Positions 5,547 to 12,213 of a stretch of 12,271 nucleotides of DNA are shown piece by piece. Source of the DNA: Pseudomonadota bacterium (GTDB taxonomy: Bacteria > Pseudomonadota > Alphaproteobacteria > Acetobacterales > Acetobacteraceae); assembly GCA_021845555.1 (NCBI GenBank), contig JAJZVS010000073.1, forward strand, positions 1 through 12,271. The letters run 5' to 3'. The notes beneath the pieces were generated by a model. That model worked only from the letters and a program-made list of their open reading frames with translations, was not told where the DNA came from and made no database searches. Position numbers and translations under genes: made by a program. The first letter of the stretch is position 1; every line of letters starts with the position of its first letter.

Positions 5547-8500
5547 ATGCGTCACTTCAAGCGCCCGGCGACCGGCCGGGTGCTGGGCACCGGCATCCGG
5601 TGGATCTGGTTCGTTCTGGCGAGCCTGGTCGTCGCGGTGCTGATGGTCCACCATCTGCGCGGCACCGCGCAATCGGTGGACCGTCTCGCGCGCGCGCGCC
5701 TTGCCGCCGCCGCGACCGCCGCCACGCGCACTCTGGATGCGGACGTGGCGCGCTTCGGCGCGCTGGCCGGCAGCGTCGGCCCCGCCGACCTCGCCGGCGA
5801 CCGGCTGGCGCTCACCGCGCGTCTGTTGCGGATGCAGATCGCCTTGCCGGGCAGCAGCGAGGTGTTTGCCGCCACCGCCGCCGGGCGCCTGGTTGCCGCC
5901 TCCGACCCGCTGCCAAGCACGCCGCCGCAACTCGCCGCCGAGAGTTGGTTCGGCGCGGCCCTGGCAGCACCGGGCACGGGCCTGTCGCTCATCCCGAGCA
6001 CGGCCCCGTGGTTGCGTCCGACCCCGACGCTGGTGCTCGCCGCCACGGTACGCACCGAGACCGGGCAGATCGCCGGTCTGGTCGGCGCGGCACTGCCGGG
6101 CGTGGAGTTGAGGAAATTGCTCGACCGCGCGCCGTTGCCCAAGGGTGCAACGCTGCGGCTGATCGGCGCCGACGGGGCGACGCTCGCCGCCGCGGCATTC
6201 GGGGGACCCGGCGGGAAGGCCCTGCCCGCGCCGAACTTCGGGGGCGGGGCGGCGCGTGAGAGCAGGGTGCACCGGGCCGAGCCGGCCTCGTTCATCGCCG
6301 GCATCGCGTTGCGCGGCGCGCCCCAGGTCCTGACGGTGGAGATCCCGCTCCATGCGCTCCCCGCGCATGTCGCCGTCAGCATGCCGCAGTCCGCCGCCTG
6401 GGCCGCCGGCTGGCCGGAGATGCGCGGGCAGGTCGCCGGTTACGCGCTGGAACTGGCCGGACTCTGGACCGTGCTCGGCCTGCTGCTGTTGCCGCCGGAC
6501 ATCTGGCGCACCGCACGCGAGGCCGCCGGGCGCGACGCCGCCGGGCACCAGGATGCGCCGGACGCCGCGGAGGCCGACGCTCCCCCCGCAACGGCATTGG
6601 CGTCGCCCGCCGCCCTCCCCGCGGCCGACGCGCCGGAGACGGCGGCTGCCCCCGACGCGACCGCCGAAAGCCCGCCGCCGCCCCGCGTCGGCGCCGCCGA
6701 GGCCCGAGCGCTTGCCGCCGAAGCCGCCCTCGCCGCCGCGCGGCGTGAGCAGGAGGTCGCGCTGGCAGCGATCGGCCACGACATGCGCACGCCGATGCAA
6801 AGCGTGCTCGGCATTTGCGATCTGCTGCTCGAAGGCTCGCTCGAGGACGAGCAGCGCCGCTGGATCGAGCAACTGCGCGCCAGTGGTGCGGCGCTGCTGG
6901 TGCAGCTCAACGGCCTGTTGGCGATCGCCGGCGGCACCGGCCTGCGCGCGGAGCCTACCGATCTGGCCGCGCTGCTCGATGCCGCCGCCAGCCTGTTCGC
7001 GCCGCAGGCCGAGCAGAAGGGGATCGCGCTCTTGATCCAGCCGGACGCGAGCCTGCGCGGCCTCTGGCTGGCCGATGCCGCGCGGCTGCGCCAGATCGTG
7101 GCGAATCTGCTGGCGAACGCGGTCGAGCGCACCGCCGCCGGCCAGGTGACGCTCACCGCCGCGATAGCACCCGGCCCGGCCGGACGCGGCGAATTGCGCC
7201 TCATGGTCGCCGATACCGGCCCCGGCATTCGTGCCGTCGACCAGGAGCGGATCTTCGTGCGCTTCCAGCGCGGCGAAAGCGCCCCGGACGGCGGACTCGG
7301 CCTCGGCCTTGCGCTCTGCCGGGAGAACGCGACGGTGATGGGCGGGCGGCTGACGGTGGACAGCGTCGAAGGCGCCGGCGCGACCTTCCGCTTCACGTGC
7401 CCGGTCGATCCCCAGGCCTCGGCGCCACGCCCGGCGCAGTTCGCCGGGCGCACCGCGCTGATCGTCGGCCTGCCGGAGGGCGCGCGTGCCAGCCTACGCA
7501 TGCACCTGGAACAACTCGGCTGCGCGGTGGAAACCGCCGCCGACGGCTATGTCGGCCTGGCGCTGGCCGAGCGGACGGTGGCACTGCGCGGCGTGCTCGA
7601 TCTGGTGATCGCCGACCTCGCCATGACCGGGATGGCGGCGGAGGTGTTCTGCCTGCGCCTGCGCGGCACCGGCTTCGGCAAGGAACTCAGCCTGATCTGC
7701 CTGGCGCCGGAGTCCGGCACCGAGGGCGCGCCGGCCGACGACGCCGAGCCGCCGGCCGGGGTGGACGCCTTCGTGCCGCGCGGCGCCGCGCCGGCCGAAA
7801 TCGCCGCCACCGCCGCGATGCTGCTGGCCGAGCAGCCGGCGCTGTCCGCGCTACGCCCCGACCCGCCGGGGGCCGGCGGCGGGCGCGTGCTGATCGTGGA
7901 GGACGACGCCACCAACCGCTCCCTGCTCGGCGCGGCGCTGGCCCAGCGCGGCTTTACCCCGTTCCTGGCCGGCTCCGGGGAGGAGGCGCTGCGGATGGCG
8001 GAACATGCGGGGCTCGACCTGATCCTGCTCGACCTGATCCTGCCCGGCATCGACGGGCTGGAGACCGCCCGGCGGATCCGCGCCCTGCCTGGCCGCTGCG
8101 CCAGCGTGCCGATCGTGGCGCTCACCGCACGCTCCGGCGCGGCCGTGGCGGCGGCCTGCGAGGCGGCAGGCATGATCGCGACGCTGGCCAAGCCGATCGA
8201 TCTCGAACGGCTCGGCCAGTGGCTGCGGGGTTGGATCGCCGCCGCCCGCCAACCGGGGGCGGGTGGCGGCGGACGCGCCGGCGCCGGGTTCGCGCCGGAC
8301 GCCTCCCGCCCCGGCGGCTACGCCGAGGCGTCCGCCGCCGGGCCGGGCGGCCTCACCCTGCCGGCACGCCCGCCCGCGGCGGCGCTGATCGCGCAGGTCT
8401 CGGAGGCGTTCCTCGACGCGATGGCGAGCGAGATCGGCCTCGATCGCACCCGCGCCTGCGTGCAGGAGTTTCTCGACGAGGCGGGGGCGAAATGCGTGCG

Positions 8501-8768
8501 GCTGGCGGAACTGATCCCGGGATGGGAATCCGGGCCGGTGCTGCGCCTGTGTGAGGACATCAAGGGGCTGGCCGACCTGTTCGGCGCGATCGGCTTCAGC
8601 GAGGCGATCGAGGATGTCGGCGCGGCGGTCGGCAGCGGCGCGCGGGAGGCCGCGGGCGAGGCGATGGCGCGGCTGGAAGCCGGGCTGCCCTACCTGCCGG
8701 AGGCGATGTGGACCAGCCTCGGCACGATCGAGCGCCGCCGCAACGGCCGCCCGCGCCGCGCGGCGTGA
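5547..8768 (+). CDS. Orphan hybrid sensor histidine kinase with degenerate receiver and histidine-less Hpt-like domain
   Basis: The 1073-residue product spans the inner membrane. TM1 lies at about 17-34 and TM2 at about 299-317, with a Cache-like periplasmic sensor between them. An Ala/Pro-rich linker and helix follow (about 320-400). HisKA carries GHDMRTPM with phospho-accepting H411. HATPase has its N box around N520 and N524 (NLLANAVERT), G1 DTGPGI from D556 and G2 GGLGLG at 582-587. Receiver 1 (about 635-760) is degenerate: GL (641-642) replaces the acidic pair and the Lys position is lost, but an aspartate (D690, VIADL) remains. Receiver 2 (about 782-895) is complete: E785/D786/D787, D829, T860, K882. 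The C-terminus (about 945-1060) looks like an Hpt bundle, but the site reads CEDIKGLADLFGA, placing E1003 where histidine belongs. GTG 5541 is an alternative start; GGAGG at 5532-5536 serves either. No response regulator is adjacent. Confidence 0.92.
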   Translation: MRHFKRPATGRVLGTGIRWIWFVLASLVVAVLMVHHLRGTAQSVDRLARARLAAAATAATRTLDADVARFGALAGSVGPADLAGDRLALTARLLRMQIALPGSSEVFAATAAGRLVAASDPLPSTPPQLAAESWFGAALAAPGTGLSLIPSTAPWLRPTPTLVLAATVRTETGQIAGLVGAALPGVELRKLLDRAPLPKGATLRLIGADGATLAAAAFGGPGGKALPAPNFGGGAARESRVHRAEPASFIAGIALRGAPQVLTVEIPLHALPAHVAVSMPQSAAWAAGWPEMRGQVAGYALELAGLWTVLGLLLLPPDIWRTAREAAGRDAAGHQDAPDAAEADAPPATALASPAALPAADAPETAAAPDATAESPPPPRVGAAEARALAAEAALAAARREQEVALAAIGHDMRTPMQSVLGICDLLLEGSLEDEQRRWIEQLRASGAALLVQLNGLLAIAGGTGLRAEPTDLAALLDAAASLFAPQAEQKGIALLIQPDASLRGLWLADAARLRQIVANLLANAVERTAAGQVTLTAAIAPGPAGRGELRLMVADTGPGIRAVDQERIFVRFQRGESAPDGGLGLGLALCRENATVMGGRLTVDSVEGAGATFRFTCPVDPQASAPRPAQFAGRTALIVGLPEGARASLRMHLEQLGCAVETAADGYVGLALAERTVALRGVLDLVIADLAMTGMAAEVFCLRLRGTGFGKELSLICLAPESGTEGAPADDAEPPAGVDAFVPRGAAPAEIAATAAMLLAEQPALSALRPDPPGAGGGRVLIVEDDATNRSLLGAALAQRGFTPFLAGSGEEALRMAEHAGLDLILLDLILPGIDGLETARRIRALPGRCASVPIVALTARSGAAVAAACEAAGMIATLAKPIDLERLGQWLRGWIAAARQPGAGGGGRAGAGFAPDASRPGGYAEASAAGPGGLTLPARPPAAALIAQVSEAFLDAMASEIGLDRTRACVQEFLDEAGAKCVRLAELIPGWESGPVLRLCEDIKGLADLFGAIGFSEAIEDVGAAVGSGAREAAGEAMARLEAGLPYLPEAMWTSLGTIERRRNGRPRRAA

Positions 8769-8809
8769 TCCCGGGCGGCGTCATCCCGGGCGGAGTCATC
8801 CCGGGCGGA
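8765..8809. repeat. Three-unit 15-bp tandem array between convergent genes
   Basis: The units are GTGATCCCGGGCGGC, GTCATCCCGGGCGGA and GTCATCCCGGGCGGA, followed by a truncated GTCA. The array begins inside the kinase stop codon and runs to within one base of the stop codon of the oppositely oriented oxygenase gene, filling the whole gap. Each unit has a CCCGGG core. It may serve as a bidirectional terminator; there is no T-tract. Confidence 0.85.
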
Positions 8810-8810
8810 G

Positions 8811-9443
8811 TCAGGCGGCGCGGGTCATCCGCTTGACGAAGGCCGAGATCCGGTGCCGGCGCAGTTCCGAGCGCGCCTTCGCGTCCGTGGTCATGTAGTT
8901 GAGCTGGATCGAGTAGCGCGGGCCGACGAAGGTCTTGTGCCCGTGCCAGGTGGTCGGGCCGTTCGGGAACACGAGCAGGGTGCCGTTCACCGGCGGCACC
9001 TCGGCCGCGTAGTCCTCCAGGTCGTCGGGCCCGCGCAGCAGGCGCAGACAGCCCTCATGCTGCGCCCAGGCGGGGCCGGCCTGGTTCAGATAGAGCAGCA
9101 CGGTCACCCGCTTGGCCAGGGAATCACAGTGGATGCGCCCGTCGCGCGGGCCGGTGAAGCCGCGCAGCGTGAGCATCGACGGGGCATCACCGAGATCGAG
9201 GCCGAGCCGCGCGGCGATGATCGCGCGCAGTTCGGGACCTTCCATCTCGGCCATCAGCGCACGCGCGGCGGGGCCGAGGCGGACCGAGTCCGGCGGGAAC
9301 GAGCCGCCCTTGGAGATCGGCGGCAGGTCCGCGGCGACCGCGCGCAGCGCCTCGGGCGGCAGGAAATTCGGCACCAGCAGGTGGGGGAACGGGTCGGTCG
9401 CCAGCGGAGCGGCCCGCAGGGCGGCATGGTCAAGAAGGGGCAT
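8811..9443 (-). CDS. 2-oxoglutarate/Fe(II)-dependent oxygenase family protein
   Basis: The 210-residue product has a double-stranded beta-helix fold of the 2OG-Fe(II) oxygenase superfamily (PF13640-like). The iron triad is visible: H105 and D107 in GRIHCDS and H167 in TTWHGHKTFVGPRYSIQLNYM, with R176 placed to bind the 2-oxoglutarate carboxylate. FPHLLVPNFLP near residue 19 is the common N-terminal strand of these proteins. The substrate is unknown; relatives hydroxylate proteins or small molecules, and no neighbour points to one. I use the ATG at 9443 because similarity starts there. In-frame ATGs at 9464 and 9578 exist, but the longer form would cross the DUF3800 relic and the candidate + strand promoter. 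No strong Shine-Dalgarno precedes 9443, so the start is uncertain by a few codons. It is convergent with the kinase gene and divergent from zapE. Confidence 0.85.
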   Translation of the reverse strand: MPLLDHAALRAAPLATDPFPHLLVPNFLPPEALRAVAADLPPISKGGSFPPDSVRLGPAARALMAEMEGPELRAIIAARLGLDLGDAPSMLTLRGFTGPRDGRIHCDSLAKRVTVLLYLNQAGPAWAQHEGCLRLLRGPDDLEDYAAEVPPVNGTLLVFPNGPTTWHGHKTFVGPRYSIQLNYMTTDAKARSELRRHRISAFVKRMTRAA

Positions 9444-9496
9444 GATCGGTTCGCTCGCTCGCATCGCGCGGGGCCGCAGGCTTGCGGCGCAGGGGT

Positions 9497-9525
9497 TTGA
9501 CCCGCCCGGCCGGCCCGCGTATCGA
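9497..9525 (+). promoter_or_regulatory. Candidate sigma-70-type promoter towards zapE
   Basis: TTGACC at 9497-9502 and TATCGA at 9520-9525 are separated by exactly 17 bases. Transcription would begin at about 9532, directly at the ATG of the DUF3800 relic at 9533, and would run through the inverted repeat into zapE. It may be an inherited promoter of the lost DUF3800 gene now serving zapE. Motif match only. Confidence 0.45.
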
Positions 9526-9532
9526 CCGGAAT

Positions 9533-9619
9533 ATGGCATGGCTTCTGTTTCTTGACGAGAGCGGGCACGATCGGACACTGCCCGTCATGGTCGGGCTTGA
9601 CCCGGCCATCCGCCCTTGA
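9533..9619 (+). pseudogene. DUF3800 N-terminal remnant truncated by palindromic repeat
   Basis: A 28-codon frame starts at ATG 9533 with MAWLLFLDESGHDRT, which looks like the start of DUF3800 proteins (a hydrophobic strand followed by DESG and an H/D). From base 9581 the frame enters the left arm of the 82-bp inverted repeat, and the remaining codons (PVMVGLDPAIRP) are just that repeat translated before TGA at 9617. Intact DUF3800 proteins are far longer (about 200 residues or more), so the rest of the gene is gone. It is unlikely to make a useful product. Alternative: chance resemblance over 15 residues, which I consider less likely because the DESG motif sits at the correct distance from the methionine. 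Confidence 0.6.
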
Positions 9620-9662
9620 TCTCCCGTGCGCGGATGGCCCGGTCAAGCCCGGCTATGACGGG
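9581..9662. repeat. 82-bp inverted repeat, alphaproteobacterial palindromic intergenic element
   Basis: The left arm 9581-9613 and right arm 9630-9662 are 33 bases each and complementary at 30 of 33 positions, with a 16-base spacer. Each arm also contains a smaller near-palindrome around CGGGCTTGACCCG. This is the form of the CGTCAT...GGGCTTGACCCGG...ATGACG repeats scattered between genes in many Alphaproteobacteria. It lies between the DUF3800 remnant and zapE and would form a strong cruciform or RNA hairpin. If zapE starts at ATG 9655, its first codons lie in the right arm. Confidence 0.85.
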
Positions 9663-10893
9663 GGAAGAACGACTGCGCGCACGCCCCGATCGGCTCGACG
9701 ACAGCAGCTTGCCCCACGAGCGCGTTGACCCGCAGACGGCCAGTGGCGTGCCGGGGGGCATCCCCGACCTCTCCGCCGGCCCGCTGCCGGCCTACCGCGC
9801 CCTGGCGTCGGGCGGAACGTTGGCCGCCGATCCGGCGCAGGAGGCAGCGGCGGGGCACTTGCAGGCGCTGTGGCAGGCCCTGCGCGGCTACGACCCGAAA
9901 CCGCGCGCCGCCCCCGCCGCCAAGCTGCTCGCCCGGCTGCGCCGCCGCGACCGGGCCGAGGCGGCGCCGCGCGGCATCTACCTCGTCGGTGCAGTCGGGC
10001 GCGGCAAATCCATGCTGATGGATCTGTTCTTCGCCGCCGCCGAGGTCCGCCGCAAGCGCCGCTTGCACTTCCATCGCTTCATGCAGGACGCGCATGCCGC
10101 CATCCATGCGATCAAGCGCGAAGACCCGGAGATCGACGATCCGATCCCCGCGCTCGCCGACCAGCTCGCCGCGCGGGCCTGCCTGCTGTGTTTCGACGAG
10201 TTCCAGGTGAACGACATCGCCGATGCGATGATTCTCGGCCGGTTGTTCGCCGCGCTGTTCGCGCGCGGCGTGGTGGTGGTGGCCACCTCCAACACCGCCC
10301 CCGCCAACCTGTTCAAGGGCCAGCCCGGACGCGACGCCTTCCTGCCCTTCATCGCGCTGATCGAAGACCGCTGCGCGGTGATCGAACTGGATGCCGCGCG
10401 CGATTTCCGCCGCGCCCGGCTGCGCGGGATGCGCACCTGGCACGTGCCCGCGGACGCGATGGCCGAGCGGGCGCTGGATGCGGCCTTCGCCGCGCTCACG
10501 GGCGGCGCCGCTCCGGGGCCGCAGGTGCTGACGGTGATGGGGCGCAAGCTGGTGGTGCCGATCGCCGCCCAGGGGGTGGCGCGGTTCGACTTCGCCGCGC
10601 TATGCGGCACCGCGCTGGGCGCCGGCGACTACCTGGCGCTGGCGAGCACGTTCCACACCGTGATCCTGGACGCGATCCCGCGCCTGTCGCCGGACAATTA
10701 CGACGAGGCGCGGCGCTTCATCACCCTGATCGATACGCTGTACGACCATCGGGTGAAGCTGCTCGCCTCCGCCGCCGCGCCGCCGGACAAGCTTTACGAA
10801 CGCGGCGAGAACGCGCGCATGTTCGAGCGTACCGCCTCGCGCCTGGACGAGATGCAGAGCCGGGAGTGGCTGGAGCAGGCCCATTTGACCTGA
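9655..10893 (+). CDS. zapE: Cell division protein ZapE (AFG1-family ATPase)
   Basis: A 412-residue AFG1/ZapE P-loop ATPase, 381 if it starts at GTG 9748. Walker A is GAVGRGKS at 112-119 followed by MLMDLFF, and Walker B is LLCFDEFQVNDIADAM with D181 and E182. LHFHRFMQDAH, TSNTAP and the C-terminal RFITLIDTLYDHRVKLLASAAAPPDKLY are further family hallmarks. In E. coli, ZapE associates with the Z ring and affects division under stress and low oxygen; the mitochondrial AFG1/LACE1 relatives act in protein quality control. Similarity begins around 9775 (GPLPAYRAL), so residues 1-40 may not be translated. ATG 9655 lacks a Shine-Dalgarno and overlaps the inverted repeat, which favours a downstream start such as GTG 9748 or TTG 9709. 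Family assignment is firm, the start is not. Confidence 0.93.
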   Translation: MTGEERLRARPDRLDDSSLPHERVDPQTASGVPGGIPDLSAGPLPAYRALASGGTLAADPAQEAAAGHLQALWQALRGYDPKPRAAPAAKLLARLRRRDRAEAAPRGIYLVGAVGRGKSMLMDLFFAAAEVRRKRRLHFHRFMQDAHAAIHAIKREDPEIDDPIPALADQLAARACLLCFDEFQVNDIADAMILGRLFAALFARGVVVVATSNTAPANLFKGQPGRDAFLPFIALIEDRCAVIELDAARDFRRARLRGMRTWHVPADAMAERALDAAFAALTGGAAPGPQVLTVMGRKLVVPIAAQGVARFDFAALCGTALGAGDYLALASTFHTVILDAIPRLSPDNYDEARRFITLIDTLYDHRVKLLASAAAPPDKLYERGENARMFERTASRLDEMQSREWLEQAHLT

Positions 10894-10895
10894 CA

Positions 10896-10923
10896 CCGGC
10901 GGCGAGGCGCTCCCCGCCGCCGG
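10896..10923 (+). terminator. GC-rich hairpin after zapE
   Basis: CCGGCGGCG (10896-10904) pairs perfectly with CGCCGCCGG (10915-10923) across a 10-base loop, starting two bases after the zapE stop codon. It is a nine-pair GC stem without a T-tract, as is common for putative terminators in GC-rich genomes. The tandem array at 10935-11006 follows. Confidence 0.5.
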
Positions 10924-10934
10924 CGTGCCACGGC

Positions 10935-11006
10935 CGGTGCGTCCCCCGGGGCGCCCGCCGGTGCATCCCCTGGGGCGTCCCCCGGTGCATCCCCTGGGGC
11001 GCCGCT
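10935..11006. repeat. Three-unit 24-bp tandem array between convergent genes
   Basis: Three 24-base units start with CGGTGCRTCCCCYGGGGCG at 10935, 10959 and 10983; the last five bases vary (CCCGC, TCCCC, CCGCT). The core CCCCTGGGG or CCCCCGGGG is self-complementary. The array ends one base before the stop codon of the minus-strand DUF6295 gene and follows the zapE hairpin, so it fills the gap between two convergent genes. No gene is evident in it. Confidence 0.85.
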
Positions 11007-11007
11007 G

Positions 11008-11313
11008 TCAGGCCGCCCGGACCAGGCTGAGCGGGGCGCCCTTGCCCCGTACCTCTGCTTCCTCGAACTCCGCCGCGGCGATCGCGCGATCGAGCGCGGC
11101 GCGCAGTTCCTTCGCGGTTTCCAGCGTCAGTTCGATCCCGGCCCGGGCGCCGGGGTCGAGCGCGGCGTTGACGAAATCGAGCGTGATCACGTCGCCCAGC
11201 GGCGCATGGCGGGCGTGGTCGTAGGCGACCACCGCGGTGGTGAGCGGGAACCAGGCGTCGCCGCGCTTGGCCATGCCCTCGGCGCGGGCGATCTCGATGA
11301 TGGAGGTGCACAT
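11008..11313 (-). CDS. DUF6295 family small protein
   Basis: The product is 101 residues of unknown function. It begins MCTSIIE and carries GDAWFPLTTAVVAYDHARHAP followed by LDFVNAALDPGARAGIELTLETAKELRAAL. This matches my recollection of DUF6295, whose members start MCT and share WFxLT, a YDH/FDH-x-x-HAP segment and a D-F-x-N core. There is no signal peptide or membrane segment, so it is cytoplasmic. It starts 12 bases after the dienelactone hydrolase stop, with AGGAG nine bases before the ATG, so the two form an operon and perhaps a functional pair. C2 and the conserved histidines (in DHARHAP) could bind metal, but this is only a possibility. Confidence 0.75.
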   Translation of the reverse strand: MCTSIIEIARAEGMAKRGDAWFPLTTAVVAYDHARHAPLGDVITLDFVNAALDPGARAGIELTLETAKELRAALDRAIAAAEFEEAEVRGKGAPLSLVRAA

Positions 11314-11325
11314 GCGCGTCGCTCC

Positions 11326-12081
11326 TTATTTCGCCAGATGCTTGCCGAGGAAGGCGAAGACCTTGCTCCAGCCGTCCATCGCCTGCTCGGGGCGGTAGAG
11401 CGGGCGGTGCCAGTAGAAGAAGCCGTGGCCGGCGCCGTCGTAGCGGTGGAACTCATAGGTCTTGTGGTGGTTTTTCAGTTCGGCCTCGTGCTGGTTGACC
11501 TGCTCGGGGCTGGGCGCGCGGTCGTCGTTGCCGAACAGGCCGAGCAGCGGGCAGGACAGATCCCTGGTCATGTCGATCGGCGCCACCGGGGTCTTGGCGT
11601 TGAGTTCTTCCTTGCCCATCACCACGCGCCCGCCCCAGAGCTCGACGCAGGCATCCACGTCCTTGCGCTGGCAGGCATAGATGAAGGCGTGCCGGCCGCC
11701 GGAGCAGGAGCCGAACACGGCGACCTTGCCGTTATGGGTAGGCTGGGCGCGCATCCATGCCACGGCGCCCGCTGTGTCGCCCACCATCTGGGCGTCCGCG
11801 ATGCCGCCCTCGGCGCGGACCTTGGCGGCGACGTCGTCGGGGTTCGCCTCACTGCCACCCTCGCGGTGGTAGAGATTGGCGCAGATCGCGAGGTAGCCGT
11901 GATGGGCGAAGCGGCGGGCGGTTTCGATGTAGAGTTCGGACCAGCCCGGTAGGTGGTGGATCAGCACCACGCCGGGAAACGGGCCGGGGCCGGCGGGCTT
12001 GGCGACATAGGCGGTGATGGGGGTACCCTTGTCGCCGGTTATGGTGACGTTCTCGCAGGTCATGGCGCGGTAGAAGGACAT
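11326..12081 (-). CDS. Dienelactone hydrolase family protein
   Basis: The 251-residue product has an alpha/beta-hydrolase fold of the dienelactone hydrolase family. The nucleophile elbow reads FGSCSGGRHAF with C126, the family-typical cysteine in place of serine. The acid is D186 or D187 in FGNDDRAP, and H219 lies in GAGHGFF, completing a Cys-Asp-His triad. PGVVLIHHLPGW at about 36-47 forms the oxyanion strand. Classical members hydrolyse dienelactone in chloroaromatic degradation, but most genomic members have unknown ester or lactone substrates, and no aromatic pathway gene is nearby. There is no signal peptide. ACGGAGGAAACGCCG before the ATG gives a strong ribosome binding site. It is the first gene of a two-gene operon with the DUF6295 protein. 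Confidence 0.9.
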   Translation of the reverse strand: MSFYRAMTCENVTITGDKGTPITAYVAKPAGPGPFPGVVLIHHLPGWSELYIETARRFAHHGYLAICANLYHREGGSEANPDDVAAKVRAEGGIADAQMVGDTAGAVAWMRAQPTHNGKVAVFGSCSGGRHAFIYACQRKDVDACVELWGGRVVMGKEELNAKTPVAPIDMTRDLSCPLLGLFGNDDRAPSPEQVNQHEAELKNHHKTYEFHRYDGAGHGFFYWHRPLYRPEQAMDGWSKVFAFLGKHLAK

Positions 12082-12135
12082 CGGCGTTTCCTCCGTATGG
12101 GTTGGGCGCTGGCCGGTTCGGCGCGTGTCGGGGGG

Positions 12136-12166
12136 AGTATAGTCTGCGATGCGGGACCGGGCGCAA
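12136..12166 (-). promoter_or_regulatory. Candidate promoter for the dienelactone hydrolase operon
   Basis: On the minus strand a near-consensus -10, TATACT (12141-12136), lies 19 bases after TTGCGC (12166-12161). The spacing is slightly long. The transcript would start near 12129, giving a leader of about 48 bases ahead of the strong ribosome binding site. Motif match only. Confidence 0.42.
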
Positions 12167-12194
12167 CCAGGGGGACGATGCCGGGGCTCATCGT

Positions 12195-12213
12195 GTTGTA
12201 ATATTATAATGAA
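12195..12213. promoter_or_regulatory. AT-rich island with TATAAT on both strands
   Basis: TTGTAATATTATAATGAAA is almost free of G/C in a surrounding of very high GC. It contains the palindrome TAATATTA, TATAAT on the + strand at 12205-12210 and TATAAT on the - strand at 12208-12203. No -35 pairs well with either. It could be a UP-like element for the minus-strand operon, a regulator site, or the -10 of a gene beyond the window edge. Confidence 0.3.

Noticed and set aside
5391..6872. Minus-strand open frame opposite the kinase sensor region
   Set aside because: Its composition is typical of a GC-rich shadow frame; the + strand reading has membrane segments and HisKA.
8811..9578. Longer form of the oxygenase starting at 9578
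   Set aside because: The extra 45 residues are Arg/Pro-rich, overlap the DUF3800 relic antisense and have no family similarity; 9443 is preferred.
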